Positions 49,450-58,663 of a stretch of 59,001 bases of DNA are shown here, one piece after another (positions within the stretch are counted from its first letter, which is position 1; every line of letters begins with the position of its first letter). The translations under genes and the position numbers were made by a program. Location: assembly GCA_017540175.1 (NCBI GenBank), contig JAFYBN010000009.1:1-59001 (forward strand), in the 5' to 3' direction. Source of the DNA: Clostridia bacterium. GTDB lineage: Bacteria > Bacillota > Clostridia > Oscillospirales > CAG-272. A model generated the notes under the pieces. The model did no database searches and was not told the DNA's origin. It saw only the letters and a program-made list of their open reading frames with translations.

Positions 49450-50262
49450 ATGAAAAAAACGCTCGGCAATATCCTCATGGGCATCGTCTATTTCGTCCTC
49501 TATCTGCCCCTCATCGTCATGGTGTTCTTCTCCTTCAACTCTGGCAGAGGCACGACCGTTTTCAAGGGCTTCTCCCTTAAATGGTACGCGGAGCTCTTCT
49601 CGAACAGCGATATCATGGTTCCGCTGAGAAACACCCTGCTTCTTGCCGCTTTGGCGGCCGTGATCGCGACCGTGATCGGCACGGCGGCGGCGGTTTATAT
49701 CTACTACGTCAAAAGCAAGGCGTGGAAGAACACGCTGAACACCGTGACGAACATCCCGATGATGAACCCCGACATCGTCACGGGCGTCTCGCTCATGCTG
49801 CTCTTCGTCTTCGTCGGAAGACTGATCGGCGCGAAGAACTCCCTGAACTTCTTCACCTTGCTCATCGCGCACATCACCTTCAACATCCCCTACGTCATCC
49901 TGAACGTCCTGCCGAAGCTGAACCAGACCGACCCCCACCTCGCGGAGGCGGCGCAGGACCTTGGCTCGACCCCGACGGAGGCGTTCTTCAAGGTGGTGCT
50001 CCCGTCCATCATGTCGGGCGTCACGTCCGGGTTCATGATGGCGTTCACGCTGTCCCTCGACGACTTCGTCATCAGCTATTACACGACGGGCGCGACCTTC
50101 CAGACGCTGCCGCTCTACGTCTTCAATATGGTGAAGAAGCCGGTCAGACCCCATATCTACGCGCTCTACAGCCTGATCTTCCTCCTCGTGCTCGCGGTGC
50201 TGCTCTTTACGAACATCTCCGGCATGAAGGACAATAAAAAGAAGAAAAACAAATCCAAATAA
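49450..50262 (+). CDS. potC: Spermidine/putrescine ABC permease PotC
   Basis: A 270-residue permease with six helices and the EAA motif EAAQDLGSTPTEAFFKVVLPS. SFNSGRGTTVFKGFSLKWYAELF is a typical PotC opening. The tail is Lys-rich. It follows potB by 15 bp. Confidence 0.93.
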   Translation: MKKTLGNILMGIVYFVLYLPLIVMVFFSFNSGRGTTVFKGFSLKWYAELFSNSDIMVPLRNTLLLAALAAVIATVIGTAAAVYIYYVKSKAWKNTLNTVTNIPMMNPDIVTGVSLMLLFVFVGRLIGAKNSLNFFTLLIAHITFNIPYVILNVLPKLNQTDPHLAEAAQDLGSTPTEAFFKVVLPSIMSGVTSGFMMAFTLSLDDFVISYYTTGATFQTLPLYVFNMVKKPVRPHIYALYSLIFLLVLAVLLFTNISGMKDNKKKKNKSK

Positions 50263-50280
50263 AAACAGAGGAGAACCGAA

Positions 50281-51396
50281 TTGAAAAAACTCATTGCCAT
50301 CCTGCTTGCCGTCCTCATGACGGCCGTCCCCTTTGCGCTTTCCTCCTGCGGCTCGGACGACACGTCCGGGGAAGTCGAATACCGCGCCGAATACACCCGG
50401 GATTATGAAGGTACCTCGATCAACGTCTTCAACTGGGGCGAATACATTTCCGACGGCACGGAGGGCAGCTTCAACGTCAACAAGGCGTTCGAAAACCTGA
50501 CCGGCATCAAGGTCAACTACATCACCTACGATTCCAACGAATCGATGTACGCGAAGCTGAGCGCGGGTGCGGTGTCCTACGACGTTATCATCCCCTCCGA
50601 CTACATGATCGAGCGCCTGATCTCGGAGGACATGATCCAGCCCCTCGATTTTTCGAAGCTCACGAACTACGACCTGATTGATCCCCAGTATAAGAACCTC
50701 TACTTCGATCCGGACAACAAGTACAGCGTACCCTACAACGTCGGGCTTGTCGGACTCATCTACAACACGACCATGGTGGAGGGCACGCCGGACAGCTGGT
50801 CGATCATGTGGGACGCGAAGTACGCCGACCAGATTCTGACCTTCAATAACCCCCGCGACGCCTTCGCCATCGCGCAGTTCTTGATCGGTGTGGACGTCAA
50901 CTCCGAGAACAAGGCGGACTGGGACGCCGCTGCCGAAAAGCTGAAAGAACAGAACAGCGTTCTCCAGGCCCGCGTGATGGACGAAGTCTTCCAGAAGATG
51001 GAGGGCGGAAACGCCGCGATCGCGCCGTACTATGCGGGCGACTATCTCGTCATGGTGGAGAACAACCCCGATCTCGCATTCGTGTACCCGAAGGAAGGTA
51101 CGAACATTTTCGTCGACTCCGTCTGTGTGCCGAAGAACGCGTCGAATTATGACGCGGCGATGATGTACATCAACTTCCTGATGGAGCCCGAGGTCGCGCT
51201 CGCCAACGCGGAATACATCTGCTACGCCAGCCCGAACACCGCCGTCGCCTCGAATCCGGATTACTCGTACTACGAAGAAGAGATTCTCTATCCGGATCCC
51301 GAAAACCTCCCGAAGACGGAATACTTCCACGACATCGATCCCGAGATCCGCTCCTATTACGAAAAGCTCTGGGACGGCGTCCTTCTCGCGGACTGA
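50281..51396 (+). CDS. potD: Polyamine-binding lipoprotein PotD
   Basis: A 371-residue periplasmic-type binding protein anchored as a lipoprotein (lipobox LSSC). Family blocks: INVFNWGEYI, DVIIPSDYMIERL, YNVGLVGLIYN and YINFLMEPEVALANAEYICYASPN. It captures spermidine or putrescine for PotABC. It uses a TTG start with GAGGAG upstream. A terminator follows. Confidence 0.93.
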   Translation: MKKLIAILLAVLMTAVPFALSSCGSDDTSGEVEYRAEYTRDYEGTSINVFNWGEYISDGTEGSFNVNKAFENLTGIKVNYITYDSNESMYAKLSAGAVSYDVIIPSDYMIERLISEDMIQPLDFSKLTNYDLIDPQYKNLYFDPDNKYSVPYNVGLVGLIYNTTMVEGTPDSWSIMWDAKYADQILTFNNPRDAFAIAQFLIGVDVNSENKADWDAAAEKLKEQNSVLQARVMDEVFQKMEGGNAAIAPYYAGDYLVMVENNPDLAFVYPKEGTNIFVDSVCVPKNASNYDAAMMYINFLMEPEVALANAEYICYASPNTAVASNPDYSYYEEEILYPDPENLPKTEYFHDIDPEIRSYYEKLWDGVLLAD

Positions 51397-51442
51397 CGCC
51401 GACCCGGACCCGATCTTCGAAATAAGAACCGCATAAAAAAGG

Positions 51443-51487
51443 CCGGACTGCCGATCCCCGTATGGTATGGGGGGGCAGTCCGGTTTT
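51443..51487. terminator. Bidirectional terminator
   Basis: CCGGACTGCC (51443-51452) pairs with GGCAGTCCGG (51474-51483), with A run before and T run after, between potD and the convergent minus-strand gene. Confidence 0.8.
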
Positions 51488-51523
51488 CATTCTTTTTCGG
51501 AGCCGATGTTTTTGTCAGTCGTG

Positions 51524-52966
51524 TCAGCCTCTGCCGCCGGGTCTGCCGCCCCAGCCGCCGGGCATCTGGCCTCCTCCGGGACCGCCGCCGAAGCCGCCGC
51601 GGCCGCCGCCGAAGCCGCCCATCATTTCAGAAGGGATGGCGTCGACCTCGGTGCCGTTGATGATGATGGTGCCGCCGTTGAATTCCGCGCCTCCGTCGTA
51701 GTCGAAGGACGCCATGCCGCTGGTCGTGATGTTGATCGTGCCGCCGTTTACGATGATTTTGCCGTTTGCGTCGATGCCGTCGGTGTCGCCGGACGCCATC
51801 GTGATGACGAGCTCGCCGCCGTTGACTTCGACGACGACGCTGTATGCCGTGCTCTTGCGGGAGGCGTTGATGCCGTCGTCGGACGCGCCGATCGTGATGC
51901 TGCCGCCGTTGATCTGGATATAGGTGCCTTCCACGCCCTCGGACGCGCTGATCGTGAGCGTCCCGCCGTCGATCTGGACGAAGGGCGTGCCCTGAATGCC
52001 GTCGGACTTCGCGGTGATGTCGATCGTGCCGCCGCCGATCCAGATCCAGCCGAGGCTCTGATCCTCGTCGTTTTCGCAGTGAATGCCGTCCTTGTTCGAA
52101 TAGATCGAAAGCGTGCCGCCGCAGACCGAAACGGAGTCGTTCGCCTCCAGCGCGTCAAGCTGGGACGCGACTTGGAGCGTGCCGCCCGTGATTTTGAGGT
52201 CGTCCTTCGAGGTGATGCCGTTTCCGTTCTGCGAGATGACGGTCAGGGAGCCCAGTCCGTTCAGCGTGAGGTCTTCCTTCGAGAAGATTACGGCGTCGGT
52301 TTTGGTCGAGCCGTCTGCACGGAAGGTCCCGGTGACGGAGAGGCTGTTCTCCGTGCCTTCGAGGGTGGTCACGAAGACCTTATCCGCCGAGACGACGTAG
52401 ATGACCGGGAAATCGGTATTCTCGACCGTGACGCCCCCCAGCACAAGTTGGACCTTCTCTGTTTCGTCCGCGTCCACGAGTATGGTGCATTCCTCCGCGT
52501 TACCGGAGATCAGGTAGACGCCTTCCTCGGTGATCCGGACGGTCGCGCCGGAGGAGACGGCGACGGCGCGCGCTTCGGAGAGATCCGCGGTCTGCAGAAG
52601 GTCGCGGTCGGTGAAGAGCTTGCTCTCCACAGCGGAGACCAGTCCGCCCGCCGCGCTTTGATAGACCGCCGAGACGGGGGCGTATTCCGAGGAGAGGACG
52701 GCGCTCACGGATCCGGCGGCCGCCGCGGAGACTGCGTCATCGGACGCCGCACCGGAGGAGGAAGCGATGTTCCCGGAGGTCTGCGCGCTCGCTTCGCTCT
52801 CGTCCTGCGCGAAAAGGGAGGCGCTGATTTCGGTGGTCTCACCCGCGGTCTTTTCCGCGCCGCGGTCCCGGTCCGCGGATCCCGCGGTGTGCGCGCAGGC
52901 TGTGAAAGAGGCGGCGCACAGCAGGGCGAGGAGGGCGGACACGGCTTTTGTTTTTCTGTTTTTCAT
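51524..52966 (-). CDS. Carbohydrate-binding (Cthe_2159-like) lipoprotein
   Basis: A 480-residue exported protein with a lipobox-like FTAC. After a Ser/Ala/Glu-rich region (30-125) comes a beta-helix of repeated short strands: GNGITSKDDLKITGGTL, DGIHCENDED, DGIQGTPFVQIDGG and DGIDANGKIIVNGG, in the manner of the Cthe_2159 (PF14262) pectate-binding family. The C-terminal 31 residues are Gly/Arg/Pro-rich. It may bind polygalacturonate or a similar polymer. It is divergent from the rhamnosidase gene. An upstream TATAAT (53006-53011, minus) exists but no good -35. Confidence 0.82.
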   Translation of the reverse strand: MKNRKTKAVSALLALLCAASFTACAHTAGSADRDRGAEKTAGETTEISASLFAQDESEASAQTSGNIASSSGAASDDAVSAAAAGSVSAVLSSEYAPVSAVYQSAAGGLVSAVESKLFTDRDLLQTADLSEARAVAVSSGATVRITEEGVYLISGNAEECTILVDADETEKVQLVLGGVTVENTDFPVIYVVSADKVFVTTLEGTENSLSVTGTFRADGSTKTDAVIFSKEDLTLNGLGSLTVISQNGNGITSKDDLKITGGTLQVASQLDALEANDSVSVCGGTLSIYSNKDGIHCENDEDQSLGWIWIGGGTIDITAKSDGIQGTPFVQIDGGTLTISASEGVEGTYIQINGGSITIGASDDGINASRKSTAYSVVVEVNGGELVITMASGDTDGIDANGKIIVNGGTINITTSGMASFDYDGGAEFNGGTIIINGTEVDAIPSEMMGGFGGGRGGFGGGPGGGQMPGGWGGRPGGRG

Positions 52967-53341
52967 TTGTTTGCTTCCTTTTCCGTCTTTGATCTTGCTG
53001 CGCCTATTATAACCCGGGATTTTGAGGGGGGAAGGGCGGTTGTGTGAAGATTCGGCGAAAATCAGGTGTATTTTTCCTCCTCACGGGGAAAAAGGTGCGC
53101 CGCGATTGAAATTCTCATAACGCTTTCTTTGTTTCCCGTCCCTGCCGGCCGAACCAGCTCACCCGACTTTGTCAGATATCGTCCATCCTTGTCCGTATCC
53201 GACACGATCTGCGAAGCGGGAGTTTTGTTCACGGAAAGAAAACACGAATGCCGCGTATTGTTCATGATTTCATGATAGAGTAGAATCGGAAAACCGGAAC
53301 GCTTCGGCGTATCCTATCTTTTTTGAAAGAGGGCATTGGAT
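52967..53341. other. Divergent intergenic region
   Basis: Contains the start regions of the two divergent genes, a TATAAT on the minus strand at 53006-53011, a short stem TTTTTCC/GGAAAAA near 53072-53092 and a weak plus-strand promoter (TTGTTC 53258-53263, 17 bp, TAGAAT 53281-53286). No small gene is supported. Confidence 0.5.
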
Positions 53342-56179
53342 ATGGAACAGAAGACCCGCATCGTTGGCATGAGAACCGACGATCTGAAAGCGCCGCTCGG
53401 CATTTCTCCCGCGCACCCCGTGTTTTCGTGGAAGACCGAATCGGACGAGCCTCGCTTTTTGCAGGCCGCGTACCGCATCGAGGTGAAGACCGCCAACCAG
53501 ACCGTGTGGGACAGCGGCAAGGTGGAATCTCCCGCGTCGACCGGGATCGTCTGCCCGCTCGTTTTTGAGCCCCGCACCGCGTACACCTGGACGGTGACGG
53601 TGTGGGACAAAACGAACCTCGTGTTTGAAAAGACCGCCGACGGCGTCCACTGCAGCTACGATTCGAAGATCGCGGCGGTCGGCGAGGCGGCTTTCGAGAC
53701 CGGACTCTGCGATTTCGGCGGCGCGAAGTGGATCGCGTGCGCCGAACAGGAAAAGAAGACCGCCCTGCCGGTGTTCCGCCGGGAATTCGAGGTCGGAAAA
53801 GGGCTCGCACAGGCGCGGCTCTACACCTCCGGTCTCGGCGCGTACGAAAGCTGGCTGAACGGCGCGCGCGTCGGCAGAACGGAAGACGGCGTCACGGTCT
53901 ACGACGAGCTGAAGCCCGGCTTCACCCAGACGCAGAAGAGAAAATTCTATAATACCTACGATATCGCGCCCCTGCTCCGGGAAGGGAAGAACGCCCTTGC
54001 CGCCGTGGTTTCCCCGGGCTGGTGGAGCGACGACGTGAACCACAACGCGGGCAAGGAGGACGCATACCTCGCGAAGATCGTTCTTGTCTACGCCGACGGC
54101 ACCGAAACCGTGATCGATTCGAATGAAGAATGGAAGAGCGCGCGCGAGAGCCGCTTCGTGTATGCCGACATTTTCACGGGCGAAACCTATGACGCGCGGA
54201 TCGACGAGGGCTGGATGCTTCCCGGCTTCGACGACGGCGCGTGGGCATGCGCGAAGATCAGCGAAGAATTTCGCGGCGTGATCATCCCGTGGCAGGGTTC
54301 GCCCATCCGCACGAGAAAGGATCTCGAACGTCCCGTCTCCGCCGTGACGGTCTGGTCCGGCGCGGACGGCGCGGACGAGGAGCGCTTCGGCGTCATCCAT
54401 GTGCTCGACAAGCCCGCCGAACTCCCCGTATCGGTCAAGCCGGGCGAGGTTCTGCTCGTCGATTTCGGACAGAACTTCGCGGGCAGGGAAGCCCTCACCG
54501 TCAGCGGCGCACGCGGAGCGACCCTTTCGGTGCGTCACGGCGAAATGCTCAACGACACCGACGGCCTGAAATCCCGCGGGAACGACGGCCCCGGCGGCTC
54601 GGTCTACAACCAGAATTACCGCGGCGCGAAGGCGACTACGACGTACATCCTCGCGGGCGGCGGGGAGGAGAGCTATGTTCCTCTCTTCACCTTCTACGGC
54701 TTCCGGTATGTCGAGATCACGGCGGACGCGCCGGTCACGGTGCACGCGCTGGCCGGTCAGGTCGTCACCTCCGTGGAGCGTGAGACCGGCTTCTTCGAGA
54801 CCTCGGACGCCTCGGTCAACAAGCTGATCTCCAACATCCGCTGGGGGCAGTATTCGAACTATCTCAGCGTCCCGACCGATTGCCCGCAGCGCGACGAGCG
54901 GCAGGGCTGGACGGCGGACACGCAGGTCTTCACCCGCGCGGGCTGCTTCCTCGCGGATTCGAAGAGCTTCCTCACGAAGTTCGCGGGCGACATCTGCGAC
55001 ACGCAGCGTGAGGACGGCGCGCTTCCCGGAACGGCTCCCACGGGCTGCTACAACGGCGGCGGCTGGGGCGGCACCGGCTGGGCGGACGCGGGCGTCGTCA
55101 TCCCCTATACGCTCTGGCGCATGTACGGCGACGCGGGCGTGATCCGCTCGAGTTGGGACATGATGCAGAAATACGTCGACGGCTATCTCGGAAAGCAGGG
55201 GCTGAGAGGTCCGTGCAACATCTACGGCGACTGGCTCGCCTACGAGAGCAACGACGGCGAGATCCAGGACATGCTTGCCGTCGCGTTCGCGGCGTGGGAC
55301 GGCAAAATGATGATGGAAATGGCGCGTCAGATCGGCAGATTTGAGGATTCGCGCCGCTATCGCGGTCTTTACGAGCGGGAAAAGGCATACTTCATCGAAA
55401 AATACGTGAACGAGGACGGCTCCCTGAAGCGTCCCGAGCAGTCCGTTTGCGCCTACGCCCTCTATCTCGACCTCCTTCCGGATGAGAATTCCTATGAGAC
55501 GGTGAAGAAGATGCTCGTCTCGAACATCGAATCGAAGGGCAGCCGCCTCCAGACCGGCTTCCTCGGCACGGCGATCCTTCCGGACACGCTCACGAAGATC
55601 GGTCGCGCGGACCTCGCCTATACCCTCCTTCTCCAGCACGAAAACCCGTCGTGGCTCTATTCGGTCGATCAGGGCGCGACGACGATTTGGGAGCGCTGGA
55701 ACTCCTATACCATCAAGGACGGCTTCGGCGACGTGGGCATGAACTCCTTCAACCATTACGCCTACGGTTCGGTGCTCGGATGGATGTTCGAGGGCATGGC
55801 GGGCATCAAGCCGAGCTTGCCGCTGAGCTTCCGCCGCTTCCGTCTCGCGCCCCATCCGGACGAAAGACTGTTCTTCACGGCGAGCTACGATTCCGCGTAC
55901 GGCGTGATCGAGGCGTCGTCCTCGTACGAATACGACGGCGAAGGCGGAAAGACCTGGGTCTATGCCTGCACAGTCCCGGCGAACACCACGGCGAGCGTCA
56001 TTCTTCCGGCACAGGGCGCGGAGGCGGTGACCGTCTGCGGCAAGGCGGCATGCGAGCTGACGCAGGAAGCGGACGGCATCGAGTACATTGAGCCTGCCGA
56101 GGATGACAAGAAGGCCGCGGGCTGCGCGTGTTTCGAGGCGATGCCGGGACGGTATGTGTTCCGGGTAAAGCAAGCCTGA
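53342..56179 (+). CDS. GH78 alpha-L-rhamnosidase
   Basis: A 945-residue family GH78 enzyme, the usual length. N-terminal beta-sandwich modules (1-330) contain LYTSGLGAYESWLNGARVG; the (alpha/alpha)6 barrel has DCPQRDERQGWTADTQVF (catalytic acid Glu and flanking Asp, about residue 511-528) and TTIWERWNSY (base Glu, about 782). A C-terminal beta domain with PANTTASVILP follows. It removes L-rhamnose from pectic or flavonoid glycosides. There is no signal peptide, so it acts inside the cell. The AAAGAGGG before 53342 sets the start. Confidence 0.94.
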   Translation: MEQKTRIVGMRTDDLKAPLGISPAHPVFSWKTESDEPRFLQAAYRIEVKTANQTVWDSGKVESPASTGIVCPLVFEPRTAYTWTVTVWDKTNLVFEKTADGVHCSYDSKIAAVGEAAFETGLCDFGGAKWIACAEQEKKTALPVFRREFEVGKGLAQARLYTSGLGAYESWLNGARVGRTEDGVTVYDELKPGFTQTQKRKFYNTYDIAPLLREGKNALAAVVSPGWWSDDVNHNAGKEDAYLAKIVLVYADGTETVIDSNEEWKSARESRFVYADIFTGETYDARIDEGWMLPGFDDGAWACAKISEEFRGVIIPWQGSPIRTRKDLERPVSAVTVWSGADGADEERFGVIHVLDKPAELPVSVKPGEVLLVDFGQNFAGREALTVSGARGATLSVRHGEMLNDTDGLKSRGNDGPGGSVYNQNYRGAKATTTYILAGGGEESYVPLFTFYGFRYVEITADAPVTVHALAGQVVTSVERETGFFETSDASVNKLISNIRWGQYSNYLSVPTDCPQRDERQGWTADTQVFTRAGCFLADSKSFLTKFAGDICDTQREDGALPGTAPTGCYNGGGWGGTGWADAGVVIPYTLWRMYGDAGVIRSSWDMMQKYVDGYLGKQGLRGPCNIYGDWLAYESNDGEIQDMLAVAFAAWDGKMMMEMARQIGRFEDSRRYRGLYEREKAYFIEKYVNEDGSLKRPEQSVCAYALYLDLLPDENSYETVKKMLVSNIESKGSRLQTGFLGTAILPDTLTKIGRADLAYTLLLQHENPSWLYSVDQGATTIWERWNSYTIKDGFGDVGMNSFNHYAYGSVLGWMFEGMAGIKPSLPLSFRRFRLAPHPDERLFFTASYDSAYGVIEASSSYEYDGEGGKTWVYACTVPANTTASVILPAQGAEAVTVCGKAACELTQEADGIEYIEPAEDDKKAAGCACFEAMPGRYVFRVKQA

Positions 56180-56255
56180 TGCCGCGTGCGACGGAGCAGA
56201 CGTGCTGCCCGCGCGGCACGGCGCGGGCGATGATAGGAAGAATAAGATAAAAGGA

Positions 56256-56284
56256 CCCGGCGGGCTAAAAACCCGCCGGGCTTT
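56256..56284. terminator. Bidirectional terminator
   Basis: CCCGGCGGG (56256-56264) pairs with CCCGCCGGG (56272-56280), with A/T-rich flanks, between rhamnosidase and the convergent transporter. Confidence 0.8.
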
Positions 56285-56315
56285 TCATGTTCAGGAGTTT
56301 TGTGCAGACTTCGTA

Positions 56316-58250
56316 TTATTTCGCCTTCTTCGCGTTCATCGACCGGATGACGAACATGGTGCCGATCATGAGGACGATGGCGACGGGAAGCGAGATGAAC
56401 CAGGACTGACCGGGAACGAGAATGCTGACCGCGCCCGCGATGAGGAAGGAGACGAACGAGACGCCCGCGACGGTGAGCGCATAGGGCAGCTGCGTCGAGA
56501 CGTGGTTGACGTGATCACAGCGCGCGCCCGCCGAGGACATGATGGTCGTATCGGAGATCGGGGAGCAGTGGTCGCCGCAGACCGCGCCGGCGAGGCAGGC
56601 GGACATGCCGATGTACATGAGCTCGGAGGTCGCCGGAAAGATGGTCACGACGATCGGGATCAGGATGCCGAACGTGCCCCACGAAGTACCCGTGGCGAAC
56701 GAGATGAAGACCGCGACGAGGAAGATCACGGCGGGCAGCATCGCGTTCAGACCGGCGGAAGCGCCCTTCATGAAGTTTTCCACGAATTCGGAGGAGCCGA
56801 GCAGGGAGGTCATGTTCTTCAGCGAGCCCGCGAAGGTCAGAATGGTGATGGCGGGAACCATGGCCTTGAAGCCTTCCGGAATGCACTCAAGCGCGTCCTT
56901 GAAGGTGATGGTGCGGCGGATGAGGAGGTAGATCACTACGACGATGAACGTGATGATGCCGCCCCACGGGAGACCGACGGTCGCGTCCGTGTCGGCAAAC
57001 GCGGCGATGAAGCTGCCCGTATTGCCTTCACCGGCAGCGCCGAAGAAGCCGCCGACGTAAATGAGACCGATAACGCAGAAGAGGATCAAGGCGACGATCG
57101 GGAGAACAAGGTCGATCACCTTGCCCTTCGTGCCCTGCTTGCCGGTGTCCTGCGCGGCGTGCTCGGTGCCGGAGGTGAAGAGGTCGCCGTTCAGAAGGGC
57201 GTTTCTTTCATGCTTTGCCATCGGACCGTAATCGAATTTCATCAGCACGAGGGAAATGATGAAGACGAAGGTGAGCAGGGAATAGAAATTATAAGGGATC
57301 GCGCGCACGAAGAGGGCGATGCCGGAATAACCCGTGCCCTTCGCGTAGCTCGAAACCGCCGCCGCCCAGGAGGAGATCGGGGCGATCATGCACACGGGAG
57401 CCGCCGTCGCGTCGATCAGGTAGGCGAGCTTCGCGCGGGAGATCTTGTGCGTGTCCGTGACCGGCTGCATGACGGAGCCGACCGTGAGACAGTTGAAATA
57501 GTCGTCGATGAAGATCAGCACGCCGAGGATGAAGGTCGCGATCTGCGCGCCGACACGGGTCTTGATGTTCTTCTGCGCCCATCTGCCGAACGCCGCGGAC
57601 GCGCCCGTGCGGTTGAGCAGGGCGACGAGAGCGCCCAGGATGACGAGGAAGATGAAGATGCCCGCGTTTCCGGCAACCGCGGAGATGATGCCGTCGTTGA
57701 TGATGGTATCAAGCGTTCCGGAGAAGGAGAAGTTCGTCGCGAGGAGCGCACCCGCTATAATACCCACGAACAGGGAGGAATAGACCTCCTTCGTGATCAG
57801 CGCGAGCACGATGGCGATCAGCGGCGGGAGAAGGGACAGCGCGGTGCCGAAGACACGGCTGTCGGAAGGAGCGTCCTCGGAGAAAATGACGATTCCGGCG
57901 CCCGATGCCGTGAGAACGGCAGTCGGTTCGGGAGCCTCAGATTCATCTTCATCTTCGGGCTCGGGATACGGACATACCGCCACGGTCTTTCCGTCAAGCT
58001 CGAAAGTCGCGAGCGCGGTATCGTCGCCCGGGTCCTCGCAGAGGATGCACTTCGTTCCGCCGAGATCAAAGACCGGGGTCGCGCCGGCATCTCCGGGGAC
58101 TACGGTGTAGATGACGCCGTCCATCTCGAAGGTCGCAAGCGCCTCGGACGTGCCGCCTTCCGCGGCTGAAACGAAGGAGGCGAGCGTCATGACGAGAATG
58201 ACGCAGAGCAGGATCAGGGGAATGATGCGGGGTGTTCTGCGGTGTTTCAT
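56316..58250 (-). CDS. NhaC-family transporter under lysine riboswitch control (LysW-like)
   Basis: A 644-residue protein. A signal peptide (1-29, cleavage after FVSA) is followed by an extracytoplasmic domain (about 30-125) with two echoes of ALATFExDG, one CILC and one more Cys, and an acidic linker. The rest is a full NhaC transporter with LLPPLIAIVLALITKEVYS, IDDYFNCLTVGSVM, GTSWGTFGILIPIV and GDHCSPISDTT. The lysine riboswitch upstream fits the proposed LysW lysine uptake transporters of this family. The extra domain is not usual for NhaC. Confidence 0.85.
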   Translation of the reverse strand: MKHRRTPRIIPLILLCVILVMTLASFVSAAEGGTSEALATFEMDGVIYTVVPGDAGATPVFDLGGTKCILCEDPGDDTALATFELDGKTVAVCPYPEPEDEDESEAPEPTAVLTASGAGIVIFSEDAPSDSRVFGTALSLLPPLIAIVLALITKEVYSSLFVGIIAGALLATNFSFSGTLDTIINDGIISAVAGNAGIFIFLVILGALVALLNRTGASAAFGRWAQKNIKTRVGAQIATFILGVLIFIDDYFNCLTVGSVMQPVTDTHKISRAKLAYLIDATAAPVCMIAPISSWAAAVSSYAKGTGYSGIALFVRAIPYNFYSLLTFVFIISLVLMKFDYGPMAKHERNALLNGDLFTSGTEHAAQDTGKQGTKGKVIDLVLPIVALILFCVIGLIYVGGFFGAAGEGNTGSFIAAFADTDATVGLPWGGIITFIVVVIYLLIRRTITFKDALECIPEGFKAMVPAITILTFAGSLKNMTSLLGSSEFVENFMKGASAGLNAMLPAVIFLVAVFISFATGTSWGTFGILIPIVVTIFPATSELMYIGMSACLAGAVCGDHCSPISDTTIMSSAGARCDHVNHVSTQLPYALTVAGVSFVSFLIAGAVSILVPGQSWFISLPVAIVLMIGTMFVIRSMNAKKAK

Positions 58251-58280
58251 TTTTTATCCATCCTTTCCGAAACAAAAACA

Positions 58281-58311
58281 GACGCCCCGCTTCAAGCTGA
58301 TGCCGGGCGTC
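58281..58311 (-). terminator. Riboswitch-linked terminator hairpin
   Basis: On the minus strand GACGCCC and GGGCGTC pair around an 18-nt interior and are followed by TGTTTTTG (plus 58272-58280). It is the likely expression platform of the lysine riboswitch. Confidence 0.75.
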
Positions 58312-58353
58312 CTGTGCATCCGGGACAGAGTCCCGAATGAGAAAGGACGGGGT

Positions 58354-58513
58354 CAGCAGCGCTCCACGGTTTGTGACAGTCCATGCCGTATTCCGGCATG
58401 TCCCAAGGAGCGCCCGGGTCCGCGCCCCTTTCGGCGGATCGGCCTCCCGCCCGGTCAGCGTCCCTCCCGTCGGGACTCGTGGACCGGGGTTCATCCTCTC
58501 CGCGCCTCTGCTG
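58354..58513 (-). promoter_or_regulatory. Lysine riboswitch (L box) aptamer
   Basis: On the minus strand the aptamer opens CAGCAGAGGCGCG (P1 and the AGAGGYGCG consensus) and closes with GTGGAGCGCTGCTG. Inside are CCGCCGAAAGGGG (58425-58437), a stem CATGCCG/CGGCATG (58382-58400) and ACTGTCAC (58373-58380). These match the L-box order. Lysine binding would favour the terminator at 58281-58311, turning the transporter off. Confidence 0.85.
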
Positions 58514-58529
58514 TTTTGATTCTGTCGGT

Positions 58530-58558
58530 ATTATAGCATGAAAAAGCCCCTGTGGCAA
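58530..58558 (-). promoter_or_regulatory. Promoter of the lysine-riboswitch transcript
   Basis: Minus strand TTGCCA (58553-58558), 17 bp, TATAAT (58530-58535). Its -35 lies in the loop of the terminator of the upstream small gene. Confidence 0.75.
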
Positions 58559-58569
58559 GGGCTTTTTTT
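58541..58569. terminator. Intrinsic terminator
   Basis: AAAAAGCCC and GGGCTTTTT form a 9-bp stem with A and T tracts on both sides. It would end the DUF3789-like transcript on the minus strand. Confidence 0.7.
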
Positions 58570-58663
58570 GAAAAGATGAAAGAATTTTGATCGGATCCGG
58601 GGGTTTTTCGGTACCGTTTCCGAGACCTTCGGGGAGCGCTTCCCGGCTCCGCGCGCCGCGCTT

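Noticed and set aside
49156-51330. 724-residue minus-strand frame over potB-potD
   Set aside because: Antisense shadow; its start and composition do not fit a gene.
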